Origin: an uncultured Corynebacterium sp.
GTDB taxonomy: Bacteria > Actinomycetota > Actinomycetes > Mycobacteriales > Mycobacteriaceae
Direction: 5' to 3'
Length of the DNA: 64,000 nucleotides
Assembly: GCF_946223165.1 (NCBI RefSeq)
Contig: NZ_CAMIBP010000004.1
Coordinates: 65,338 to 129,337, forward strand
In this document: piece by piece, positions 29,795 to 37,520 of the stretch
How the letters are laid out: each line of letters opens with the position of its first letter
Numbering within the stretch: the first letter of the stretch is position 1
Position numbers and translations under genes: made by a program
Notes under the pieces: generated by a model
The model's input: only the letters and a program-made list of their open reading frames with translations
Told to the model about the DNA's origin: nothing
Database searches by the model: none

Positions 29795-29838
29795 GCGTAA
29801 CACAGGGCGTAACACCGTGCGCAACACAGTGCCTCAAC
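29795..29838. repeat. Tandem 12-bp direct repeats
   Basis: GCGTAACAC begins at 29795 and 29807, GCGCAACAC at 29819, and a degenerate copy GCCTCAAC at 29831: a strict 12-bp period. They sit in the promoter region of the minus-strand gene starting at 29753. The even spacing of about one helical turn suggests cooperative binding of a regulator on one face of the DNA. Confidence 0.65.
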
Positions 29839-29894
29839 GGCGTCACCGGGCACACATGTGCAGAGACGAAAAAGTCGGGCGAAACAGAATAAGG

Positions 29895-29932
29895 GCCACG
29901 GTGCTACTCGGGGGAAGAGATAGCACCGTGGC
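29895..29932 (-). terminator. Terminator after the exonuclease gene
   Basis: GCCACGGTGCTA (29895-29906) and TAGCACCGTGGC (29921-29932): perfect 12-bp stem with a 14-base loop, about 100 bp past the exonuclease stop. On the minus strand a T-rich tract follows. Confidence 0.7.
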
Positions 29933-30031
29933 ACCTGTATTTGACTGTCCATGTCGCCCAAAGGTTCCGTGGATGTGAATCCGGGGGTTCGCCTGCTGCT
30001 GTGCGGCAAAGTCTGCGCCGAACCTATCGCA

Positions 30032-31435
30032 TTAGAACGGCGGCGCGGCATCCAGCCCCAGCGCGGCGAGGAGACGATCGTGCGGCCACAGCTCAATCTT
30101 TTGTCCCTTGGCGATGAGCTCTTCGGCGCGCTTCTCCTTCGACGTTTTTGTCGCCCACGTGCCCAGCACGAGAATGGTGGTTTTCTTGGTCACGGACTTG
30201 CCCACCTGGCCGCCGCGCTCGGCGATGCCCTGCCACAGTGTGCCCTTATCAAACGGCTCGAAGTCTCCGGTGAGGGTGACGTTCTGGCCAAAGAGCGGGC
30301 CAGCGGGATCGGCGTTCGGGTTGGGGTCCGGGATGGTGTCGGGGGTGGCTACCGCGGCCCAGGGCGCTGGCCCGCGGGAGGAGCGGGAGCGGGACGGCGC
30401 GGCAGCTGGCTGAGCAGCCGGCGGGGCAGTGTCGTCCCACAAACCGGGCTGTGCGGAAGAACCCTGCGGGGCGGCGTCGCGGAAGTCCGTGCCGGCGCCG
30501 CGGTCGGCTGCGCCCAGCGGGGCCGTGCGTTGGCGCAGCACCGGCATGACCGCCTCCGGCGCCACGGACCCGAGGACGAAGCCGCGCTCGGCGAACAGCT
30601 CATCGATAGAGCCCGCAAACCCGAAGGCGTGCGCCAGACCGGAGATGATGTGGCCGGCGGCACGGGCGTCCTCGGCAGCGTCGTGGTGTCGGAACTCAGG
30701 CGCGCCCACGGCAGCCACGACGGTGGGTAGTTTGTGATTGGCAACGTCGATGCGTCCGGCGCGGGACGCATCGCGGGCGAGCGCCAGGGAGCACGCAACG
30801 CGCAGCTCAGGAACCTCGACGCCCGCGGCGCGGGCGGCCTCCCGGAGAGCCGTTGAATCGAATTGCGCATTGTGCGCGACCATGACGTCTGCGCCCACGA
30901 AGTCCACGATGTCCGGGAGGATGTCGGCAAAGCCGGGGGAGTCCGCGACGTCATCCGGAGTGATCCCGTGGATCCCGATGTTGACGTCGAGGAAGTGGCC
31001 CAAGCCCGGCGGCGGCGTGCACAGCCACGCCCGCGACTCCGTCTCGAGGCCGTTGTGGAAACGCGCGACGCCGACCTGGCAGATGGAGCCCCACCTGTCG
31101 TTGGCGGTTTCCACGTCCAGCGCGACGAAGTCAAGGTCCGCGACGGCGGTGCCCGTGGTGGGCACCTCGCCGCGCCGGGCGGCATCGATAAGTGTCTGTA
31201 CCTGGCTCGGATCGGAGCCAGGCGCAAAACGCAGGGCGATATCCCCGCTCGCGCGGCGCAGAGTGAGAGTACCGAAGGACACGGCGGTGGGGGCGGTGAC
31301 GTCGGCCGCATCGATATCGGTGAGCTGTACCGACTCAACTGCGGCGGCGCCGAGGGAGCGCGCGAGCAGGGATCGCGTGATGATCACCTCGGCGGGGGTG
31401 ACATCGAGAGTGGCGCCATGGGCGTGAATGGGCAA
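30032..31435 (-). CDS. DEDDh exonuclease with C-terminal BRCT domain
   Basis: About 467 residues. The middle domain is a DnaQ-type 3'-5' exonuclease: DFVALDVETAND (acidic pair), a MVAHNAQFD segment, and HHDAAEDARAAGHI with the final His and Asp. A Pro/Ala/Ser linker leads to a BRCT domain at the C-terminus (LFGQNVTLTGDFEPFDKGTLW, then ERGGQVGKSVTKKTTILVLG). The N-terminal 110 residues form a separate small domain of actinobacterial DnaQ-like proteins. Likely in proofreading or repair. A TTG start at 31435 is chosen because AAGGAG lies just upstream; the 31498 start has no support. It follows glgX by 78 bp. Confidence 0.82.
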   Translation of the reverse strand: MPIHAHGATLDVTPAEVIITRSLLARSLGAAAVESVQLTDIDAADVTAPTAVSFGTLTLRRASGDIALRFAPGSDPSQVQTLIDAARRGEVPTTGTAVADLDFVALDVETANDRWGSICQVGVARFHNGLETESRAWLCTPPPGLGHFLDVNIGIHGITPDDVADSPGFADILPDIVDFVGADVMVAHNAQFDSTALREAARAAGVEVPELRVACSLALARDASRAGRIDVANHKLPTVVAAVGAPEFRHHDAAEDARAAGHIISGLAHAFGFAGSIDELFAERGFVLGSVAPEAVMPVLRQRTAPLGAADRGAGTDFRDAAPQGSSAQPGLWDDTAPPAAQPAAAPSRSRSSRGPAPWAAVATPDTIPDPNPNADPAGPLFGQNVTLTGDFEPFDKGTLWQGIAERGGQVGKSVTKKTTILVLGTWATKTSKEKRAEELIAKGQKIELWPHDRLLAALGLDAAPPF

Positions 31436-31513
31436 CGGGGCTCCTTTCCGTGCGTGAAGGGATGAAACGGTACGGCCCGAGGAGGACCGCGGCGCCACTG
31501 GCGCTATGGACGT

Positions 31514-33874
31514 TTACATCCCTGCGGCCTCCTCCTCGGCGGAATGCTCGGGGACGTTGTCGGGCACGCCGACGGTGACCTCACCGTCGGCAGCGGCAGC
31601 AGTAGCCTCGCCCTCGGCGCCGTCAGCGGCGGCCCCAGCCTCGGCGGATGCGGCATCCGACGTCTTTCGGGCGTTCTCCATCGCCATGGCGGCCTCGACG
31701 TTTTGCAGCGGGTTAGTCTCGTCGAACTGCGGCGGCTCGATCTGGCGCAGCACCATCGTCGTGCGACCCTGACACGTCACCGTGCCCTCGGCCTCGATAA
31801 GGAGGTCAGTCTTGGGGTATCCGCCGGAGTCGGCGGTGTCCACCATGATCTGCCACGTCGTACCCAGGTTACGCGGGGGCAGAGTGAACTCGATGTCTCC
31901 GTCGTGCGCGTTGAAGATGAGGATGAAGGAGTCATCCTTGATCGGCTGGCCGTAGACGTCCGACTCCGTGATGGCGTTGCCGTTGAGGTACACCATGAGC
32001 GAGCGCCCGAAGTCATGATCCCAGTCGTCCTGGGTCATGAGCTTGCCGGAGGGGACCATCCAGGCGATGTCGCGGTCGTTGACGTCGGTGCCCAGCGGGC
32101 CGCCGGCCAAGAAGCGCAGGCGGCGGAACACGGGGTGACGGTGGCGGATGCCGATGACGCGCTTGACGAAGGTGAAGAATGCGGCGTTCTTCGGCAGCTC
32201 TAGCATGGACCAGTCCATCCATGCGATCTCGGAGTCCTGGCAGTAGGCGTTGTTGTTTCCGCCCTGGGTGCGGCCGAACTCATCGCCGTGGCAGATCATC
32301 GGCGTGCCCTGGCTGAGCAGGAGCGTCGTCATGAAGTTACGCATCTGCCGGCGGCGCAGCTTCCGGATCTCCGGGTCGTCCGTCGGGCCCTCGACGCCGT
32401 GGTTCCACGAGCGGTTGAAGGATTCACCGTCGCGGTTGTCCTCGCCATTGGCGGCGTTGTGCTTCTCGTTGTAGGATACCAGGTCCTTGAGCGTGAAGCC
32501 GTCGTGGGCGGTGATGAAGTTGATGGAGGCGGTGGGGCGGCGGTCGTTGTTGCCGTAGAGATCGGAGGAGCCGGTGATGCGAGAGGCGAACTCGCCCAGG
32601 GTGGCTGGTTCGCCGCGCCAGAAGTCACGGACCGTGTCGCGGTACTTGCCGTTCCATTCGCTCCAGATGGGCGGGAAGTTGCCCACCTGGTAGCCGTTGT
32701 GGCCGATATCCCACGGCTCGGCGATGAGCTTGACCTGGGAGACCACCGGATCCTGCTGCACGAGATCGAAGAAGGTGGCGAGCTTGTCCACGTCATCGAG
32801 CTCGCGGGCCAGTGTGGCGGCCAGATCGAAGCGGAAGCCGTCAACGTGCATTTCCTCGACCCAATAGCGCAGGGAGTCCATGATGAGCTGGAGGGAGTGC
32901 GGGTTGCGGACGTTGAGGGAGTTACCGGTGCCGGTGTAGTCCATGTAGTGGGACTCGGAGCCTTCCACCACGCGGTAGTAGGCCTTGTTGTCGATGCCGC
33001 GGAAGGCAATGGTCGGCCCGAGGTGATTGCCCTCGGCCGTGTGGTTGTACACGACGTCGAGGAGCACCTCGATGCCGGCGCTGTGGAAGGCGCGGACCAT
33101 GGTCTTGAACTCGGCGACGACGTCGTTGGGCTTCGTGGCGTAGGCGTAGTCGGCCTGCGGCGCGAAGAATCCAAAGGTGTTGTAGCCCCAGTAGTTGCGC
33201 AGACCGATTTGACGCAGGCGATCGTCCTGGAGGAACTGGTGGACCGGCATGAGCTCGACGGTGGTGACACCGAGCTCCTTGAAGTAGTCGAGCATGACGG
33301 GATGCCCCATGCCGGCGTAGGTGCCGCGCAGTTCCTCCGGAATGCCCGGGTGGGTCATGGTCATACCCTTGACGTGGGCCTCGTAGATGATGGTCTCGTT
33401 CTCCGGGATGTTGGGGCGGGAGTCGCCGCGCCAGTCGTAGAACGGGTTGATGACTACAGAAAGCATGGTGTGGCCCAAGGAGTCGTCCTCGTTGCGCCCG
33501 CTGCCGATGGGTTCCGCGTGAATGTCGTAGGAATATAAGGATGCGTCGCCGTCGAAGTCCCCATCGAAGGCGCGGGCGTAGGGGTCCACGAGGAGCTTGG
33601 AGGGATCGCAGCGCAGGCCGCGGTCCGGATCGTAGGGGCCATGGATGCGGTAGCCGTAGCGCTGTCCGGGGCCGATGCCCGGCAGGTAGGCGTGCCACAC
33701 GTAGGCGCTTACCTCGGTGAGGGGGACACGGGTCTCTGCACCATCGCGGTCAATGAGGCAGAGGTCTACGGCCTCAGCGACCTCAGAGAAGATAGCGAAG
33801 TTAGTGCCGGATCCGTCAAAGGTGGCGCCCAGCGGCGCACGGCGGCCCGGCCAGACGGCGGTTGTGTCAGTCAT
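31514..33874 (-). CDS. glgX: Glycogen debranching enzyme GlgX
   Basis: 786 residues. An N-terminal CBM48 domain (PLGATFDGSGTNFAIFSE) is followed by a GH13 barrel with the conserved regions DVVYNHTAEG, DGFRFDLA (nucleophile Asp), LIAEPWD (acid/base Glu) and FITAHDGFT. It hydrolyses alpha-1,6 branches of glycogen already trimmed by phosphorylase (GlgP, at about 52-54 kb). The C-terminal 60 residues are a low-complexity Ala/Glu tail. The ATG lies 8 bp inside the TetR gene, so both are translationally coupled. The annotated start matches the known MTDT-like N-terminus rather than the longer reading. Confidence 0.92.
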   Translation of the reverse strand: MTDTTAVWPGRRAPLGATFDGSGTNFAIFSEVAEAVDLCLIDRDGAETRVPLTEVSAYVWHAYLPGIGPGQRYGYRIHGPYDPDRGLRCDPSKLLVDPYARAFDGDFDGDASLYSYDIHAEPIGSGRNEDDSLGHTMLSVVINPFYDWRGDSRPNIPENETIIYEAHVKGMTMTHPGIPEELRGTYAGMGHPVMLDYFKELGVTTVELMPVHQFLQDDRLRQIGLRNYWGYNTFGFFAPQADYAYATKPNDVVAEFKTMVRAFHSAGIEVLLDVVYNHTAEGNHLGPTIAFRGIDNKAYYRVVEGSESHYMDYTGTGNSLNVRNPHSLQLIMDSLRYWVEEMHVDGFRFDLAATLARELDDVDKLATFFDLVQQDPVVSQVKLIAEPWDIGHNGYQVGNFPPIWSEWNGKYRDTVRDFWRGEPATLGEFASRITGSSDLYGNNDRRPTASINFITAHDGFTLKDLVSYNEKHNAANGEDNRDGESFNRSWNHGVEGPTDDPEIRKLRRRQMRNFMTTLLLSQGTPMICHGDEFGRTQGGNNNAYCQDSEIAWMDWSMLELPKNAAFFTFVKRVIGIRHRHPVFRRLRFLAGGPLGTDVNDRDIAWMVPSGKLMTQDDWDHDFGRSLMVYLNGNAITESDVYGQPIKDDSFILIFNAHDGDIEFTLPPRNLGTTWQIMVDTADSGGYPKTDLLIEAEGTVTCQGRTTMVLRQIEPPQFDETNPLQNVEAAMAMENARKTSDAASAEAGAAADGAEGEATAAAADGEVTVGVPDNVPEHSAEEEAAGM

Positions 33875-34571
33875 AGTTTTTAAGGGTATCGGACTTTTGC
33901 GCGGCGAGGCCATTGAGGATGATGTCGACGCCGTGCGAGAGAGCGGAGCCACCGCCGGTAGGCAGCTGTGTTGCGGGCGCGATAGCGTCTGACGCGTGAT
34001 GTGATGCAGATGCGCCCGCGCCGGAGTCAGCGGTCTGCTGCGCTGAGGACGCGACGGACTTCTGCGGTCCCTGCACCTCCTGGAGCTGCGTCTGCGCCTG
34101 CTCCATGGTTGCGGCGCCCAGGGTGAGATGGATGATGGCGTGTGCGGCGACGCGGCGTGTGTCGGCGGGCAGCCTGGCGGACAGGGATTCCTCAACGAGC
34201 CCGGTGAGCGTGAGCCACGTGGGGTTTTCAGGTTGGGAGAGTGCGGCCGTGGTGACCTCGGCGCCGTCGCGGTGGGCAAGAACGCATTCACGCAGCGCGA
34301 GCGCGAGCTGCTTCGGGGAAGCGGTGGCAGCGCCCGGGTTGTCTGCCGAATCGCCGTTGACTGTCGATTCGGGGCGAGGGGAGAGGACGGGCGCTACGAT
34401 GGCGTCGCCGATGGCGGCGATGAGTGCCTGTTTGTTCGCGATATGCCAGTACAAGGCCCCGGGAGCTACACCCAATGAGGTGGCGACGCGGCGCATGGTC
34501 GTGTCCGCAAGGCCGTAGGTGTCGAGCAGATCTAGCGCTGCGCGGACAATAGTTTCGCGAGTCAATTGCAC
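33867..34571 (-). CDS. TetR-family transcriptional regulator coupled to glgX
   Basis: 234 residues. The N-terminal TetR DNA-binding domain reads TIVRAALDLLDTYGLADTTMRRVATSLGVAPGALYWHIANK, with the helix-turn-helix in SLGVAPGALYWHI. The ligand domain contains a Ser/Ala-rich insert near residues 155-190. The stop lies within glgX (8-bp overlap), so it probably regulates its own operon with glycogen debranching; this is inference. A GTG start at 34571 is preferred because TAAGCT lies 8 nt upstream (leaderless); TTG at 34580 is the longer option. Confidence 0.8.
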   Translation of the reverse strand: MQLTRETIVRAALDLLDTYGLADTTMRRVATSLGVAPGALYWHIANKQALIAAIGDAIVAPVLSPRPESTVNGDSADNPGAATASPKQLALALRECVLAHRDGAEVTTAALSQPENPTWLTLTGLVEESLSARLPADTRRVAAHAIIHLTLGAATMEQAQTQLQEVQGPQKSVASSAQQTADSGAGASASHHASDAIAPATQLPTGGGSALSHGVDIILNGLAAQKSDTLKNYD

Positions 34572-34719
34572 AAGGGACAAGCTTACTGATCTGCTGCGGC
34601 AGTGTCTGGCCGTTGGCGTCTACTAGAACCCCAATAGCCACAGGAGCCCCACAGGTGGACAGGAAAGCTCACAGGAAATTTTTAGGATGTCTCCATCTGG
34701 CACCAAAGCGGGTGTGGTT

Positions 34720-34816
34720 ATTATAAATACGCAACTATTGCACTGCTTCGGTCATTGACCGGTGGTGAATAACGATGCGAACTTCCGGCCCAGACACTCT
34801 CTTGGGCGGCCGCCCA
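34720..34816 (+). promoter_or_regulatory. Promoter and palindromes upstream of the 34864 lipoprotein
   Basis: The 292-bp gap between the TetR gene and the lipoprotein holds an AT-rich -10-like TTATAAAT (34720-34728). It also contains a palindrome CGGTCA-T-TGACCG (34749-34761) and a 14-bp perfect palindrome TGGGCGGCCGCCCA (34803-34816). The first palindrome has operator-like size and position. No gene is visible in the rest. Confidence 0.4.
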
Positions 34817-34863
34817 GTACGGCAGCGGGAGTCGCGCCGCACGAACCTTAGTTTGGAGATATT

Positions 34864-35628
34864 TTGTCCCTTCGTACCCCTGCTCAGAAGACCATTGCTG
34901 CACTGGCCCTTGTCCTGCCGCTCACGTTGGCAGCCTGTGGTTCCGACGGCAAGGAGGACACGGCGGCCGCAAGCAGCGTCGCTGCGACCGCCTCCGCTTC
35001 CGCGAATTCTTCCGCCGCGGGTAGCGAGGCTTCCGCCGCGCCGTCGTCTGAGGCTTCCGAGGCACCGGCACCTGAGTCGTCGGCTGCCCCGGCTGAAGGC
35101 AATGCCGAGACCCCGGCTGCAGCCGAGGGCGCCGACGTCGCAGCCGCCCCGGTGAACCCGGTTCAGGCCATTGATGTCCCGACCTTCCAGCCGCTTCCGT
35201 CCGGTAACGATGACCCGGCTGTTCACGAGCAACTGCAGAACCTCGTGTCCGGCATGTACTCCGAGACCCGCTACAAGGCCAGCGTCGAGTACGCCCTGAA
35301 CAACTCGTGTGAGGCCATCGCGGCCCCGCTGCGCGAGGAGATCAACAAAGCCGGTGGTCAGGCCGGTGGCTGGGCCCAGATCCCGGATGACATGACCTAC
35401 CAGCAGGTCTACGACCTCATGGCCCAGCAGGCCAAGTTGGAGGGCAAGGAAGTTCCGGCCTACCCGGGCATGCCGACGTTCGAGTCCATCTCTGACGTGA
35501 AGGTGGATGGCAACAACGCTTCCGCCACCATCAACGTGAAGAACCCGGACGGGTCCGCCGAGGGCAACACCATGATCTTCGCTAATGAGAATGGTGCCTG
35601 GAAGATGTGCTCCCCGGCTGATAAGTAA
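34864..35628 (+). CDS. Lipoprotein with long Ala/Ser/Glu linker, unknown function
   Basis: 254 residues. A TTG start with GGAG 5 nt upstream; lipobox LAAC. Residues about 25-100 are a low-complexity Ala/Ser/Glu/Pro linker that could span the cell wall. The remaining domain has one obvious Cys in ALNNSCEAI and another in WKMCSPADK. Its end (KVDGNNASATINVKNPDGSAEGNTMIFANENGAWKMC) looks like an NTF2-like or MTB12-like beta sheet. No family assigned. A strong terminator follows. Confidence 0.65.
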   Translation: MSLRTPAQKTIAALALVLPLTLAACGSDGKEDTAAASSVAATASASANSSAAGSEASAAPSSEASEAPAPESSAAPAEGNAETPAAAEGADVAAAPVNPVQAIDVPTFQPLPSGNDDPAVHEQLQNLVSGMYSETRYKASVEYALNNSCEAIAAPLREEINKAGGQAGGWAQIPDDMTYQQVYDLMAQQAKLEGKEVPAYPGMPTFESISDVKVDGNNASATINVKNPDGSAEGNTMIFANENGAWKMCSPADK

Positions 35629-35676
35629 GTCCACGTCGGCGCAGTAGACACGCCGCCGTCACTGCGTAAGGCGTGA

Positions 35677-35709
35677 AAGCGCGAGGGTTCCTTTGGGGCC
35701 CTCGCGCTT
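35677..35709 (+). terminator. Terminator after the lipoprotein
   Basis: AAGCGCGAGGG (35677-35687) and CCCTCGCGCTT (35699-35709): perfect 11-bp stem, 11-base loop, followed by CTGTGTGTT. Confidence 0.75.
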
Positions 35710-35757
35710 CTGTGTGTTCTGGACTGGCGAAGTTGAAGTGTATCGTTAGGTTTCCGT

Positions 35758-36291
35758 ATGGCTATGCGAAGAATTAGGTATCCCCGCGCCTTGGGTTTTG
35801 GCGCGGGGCTCTTGGCGCTGTCGCTTGTGGTGTTTTCCGCTGCGGGCGCAGTCTGGGGCTTGACCCGTCCGAAGCTCACGGGGCGTGCCGTCGGTGACGG
35901 CAGCGGCGGCTATGTCATCGACGCGGTTGATGACATCCAGTTCACCTCGTTCGCATGGTTTGTCATCATTACCGCCATTGGTGGTTTCCTTATCGGCTTG
36001 GTGGCGTATGTACGCGGCGCGGGGACGCGCAGCCTTGCAATGCTCCTGTGGTCCGGAATCGTCGCCCTCGCTGGGGCGTACGCGTTTTGGGTCTTCGGTT
36101 CGGCTACCGCGCCCGGCTTGCCCGACAATCCTGGGGACGTGGTCCAGTGGGTGCCGGCGTTTAACCCCGGGGTGGGGCTCACCGCCGCCCCGTTCATCGC
36201 GGTCTTTACGTATTGGTCGACGGCGTTCATCAGCGCCGACGAGGACTGGGAGCGCGGCAAGGTGGCCGCGAGCGAAGCGGGCACCGCCTAG
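35758..36291 (+). CDS. Four-helix membrane protein (DUF2567-like)
   Basis: 177 residues, about four membrane helices: LGFGAGLLALSLVVFSAAG, WFVIITAIGGFLIGLVAYV, a third near residues 100-120 and a fourth near FIAVFTYWSTAF. The loop VWGLTRPKLTGRAVGDGSGGYVID resembles actinobacterial DUF2567 proteins next to YbjN-type genes. Function unknown. Stops overlap the convergent YbjN-like gene by 4 bp. Confidence 0.65.
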   Translation: MAMRRIRYPRALGFGAGLLALSLVVFSAAGAVWGLTRPKLTGRAVGDGSGGYVIDAVDDIQFTSFAWFVIITAIGGFLIGLVAYVRGAGTRSLAMLLWSGIVALAGAYAFWVFGSATAPGLPDNPGDVVQWVPAFNPGVGLTAAPFIAVFTYWSTAFISADEDWERGKVAASEAGTA

Positions 36292-37247
36292 GGCCACGCA
36301 ACGGGGGATTCGCCCGAGACATCGTGGGCTATTCGGTCGATGCCGTGGAGCACGGCCTTGAGCGAACGTGCGAGCAGGGACCGCAGCTGGCGGTCCGTGA
36401 GGCCCGCGGCGATGGGCTCGGCCACGTCGAGGCGCACCTGGAGGCCGTCGACGTTGGAGTGGCAATACGCCACGGGGGCATCGGACAGCCGGTTGAAGTC
36501 ATTGCAGATGAGGAACACGCGCAAGAAGTCGCGCCCCTCAAGGTCCGGATCCCAATGGCCCTTAATGATGAGTGATGGCCCATTGTCCAGTACGAAGGCG
36601 AAGAGGACATCATTGATCCAGGCATAGATGCCTTCGTCATCGGAGTGCTGGAGCTTGTCGATGCCGAGTCCTGCGAGGGCCTCGGCGATGCGCCCGGAGT
36701 CCACGGCGTAGGCCTGGTCCTCCGGGGCCTCGGACGCGATGTCCAGATCGCCGCCGGCCAGCGGGCTGACGGGTGCGCTGATCGTGACGGTGGGGAAGCG
36801 CTCTGCGAGGTCGTGCACGAACACACCCGCGTTCCCGAGCGCCTGATCGATGGCGACGACGAGCTGCTCGTCCGTCATTCCCCATTGCGAGTCGATGCGG
36901 GTGGTGCCGGTGACGCGGACGTCGCTGGGGCTGTCGTAGTCGAGCACGAGGGTTGGCGTCAGGCAGTTGTGGTTCCAGTCGTTGACGAATTCGCCGATGG
37001 AGTGCAGGTCATCGAAGCTCAAGGCGCCGCGGTGGGTGGTGACCAGAGTGTAGGCCGGGGACGGGGTGGCGCCCGTTTCGTCGTCTTCGACGGGCTGTTC
37101 GACGATGGAGTCCGCCAGCGTGGCATGCGCGAAGACCAAGCGGTAGGGGCTGACGATGGGTGAGTGGTCCGCGAGGCGGGCCGCGCGCTCAATGCGATCC
37201 AGCGTCACGGGACGGGCGGCGTGGGCTGAGGGGTGTTGGTGGTCCAT
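36288..37247 (-). CDS. YbjN-domain-type protein, duplicated
   Basis: 319 residues, cytoplasmic, no signal. The C-terminal half has the YbjN/T3SS-chaperone-like fold: RIAEALAGLGIDKLQHSDDEGIYAWINDVLFAFVLDNG...LIIKGHWDP and a final CNDFNR...VAYCHSNVDGLQVRLDV segment. The N-terminal half looks like a degenerate second copy (SFDDLHSIGEFVNDWNHNCLTPTLVLDYDS). Such proteins are often chaperone-like in actinobacteria, but the role here is unknown. GGAGG 5 nt upstream fixes the ATG at 37247. Divergent from the his operon. Confidence 0.7.
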   Translation of the reverse strand: MDHQHPSAHAARPVTLDRIERAARLADHSPIVSPYRLVFAHATLADSIVEQPVEDDETGATPSPAYTLVTTHRGALSFDDLHSIGEFVNDWNHNCLTPTLVLDYDSPSDVRVTGTTRIDSQWGMTDEQLVVAIDQALGNAGVFVHDLAERFPTVTISAPVSPLAGGDLDIASEAPEDQAYAVDSGRIAEALAGLGIDKLQHSDDEGIYAWINDVLFAFVLDNGPSLIIKGHWDPDLEGRDFLRVFLICNDFNRLSDAPVAYCHSNVDGLQVRLDVAEPIAAGLTDRQLRSLLARSLKAVLHGIDRIAHDVSGESPVAWP

Positions 37248-37405
37248 GTCGCCTCCCATTCGTCGCGTCCCCGCGTCTACTGCGGGGAGTAGTTTTCCCG
37301 GGCTGGGGACTACTTTAGCGTTTGGTGTTGGGTGCGGGGCGAGAATGAGAGGACGAATGCGGCCAGGGCGTGGTCGACCCAACAACGTGCGGCTACCTAT
37401 CAGGG

Positions 37406-37424
37406 TATAAAATAGACTGGTCTG
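37406..37424 (+). promoter_or_regulatory. Likely his operon promoter and operator-like repeat
   Basis: TATAAAAT (37406-37413) is a strong -10 box. Overlapping the expected start site is AGAC-TG-GTCT (37414-37423), a short inverted repeat. The half-sites resemble McbR half-sites, but the spacer is 2 rather than 6 bp, so McbR is not implied. Confidence 0.5.
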
Positions 37425-37439
37425 TAAATAATTCAGTCG

Positions 37440-37494
37440 GTCCGATCCGTCGGACGGAACCGCAGCTCGCCTCGAGTATTCCTGGGGTGAGGCG
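37440..37494 (+). promoter_or_regulatory. hisD leader hairpins
   Basis: The roughly 100-nt leader contains GTCCGA-TCCG-TCGGAC (37440-37455). It also contains CGCCTC (37468-37473) pairing with GAGGCG (37489-37494) across 15 nt. A competing small stem CTCG-CCT-CGAG (37466-37476) would exclude the latter. This allows two alternative folds before the ribosome site. A T-box was described for the C. glutamicum his leader, but no clear specifier or UGGNACC element is visible here. Confidence 0.35.
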
Positions 37495-37520
37495 ACAACC
37501 CACAAGGAGTGAAGGCGCCC

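Noticed and set aside
37413..37424. TAGAC-TG-GTCTG as a third McbR operator upstream of hisD
   Set aside because: The spacer is 2 bp rather than 6 and the outer base of the right half differs from the consensus.
37325..37520. T-box riboswitch in the hisD leader
   Set aside because: A weak T-box-like CGGAACC occurs at about 37455, but no His codon (CAC/CAT) lies in a plausible specifier loop, and the best promoter makes a leader of only about 100 nt.
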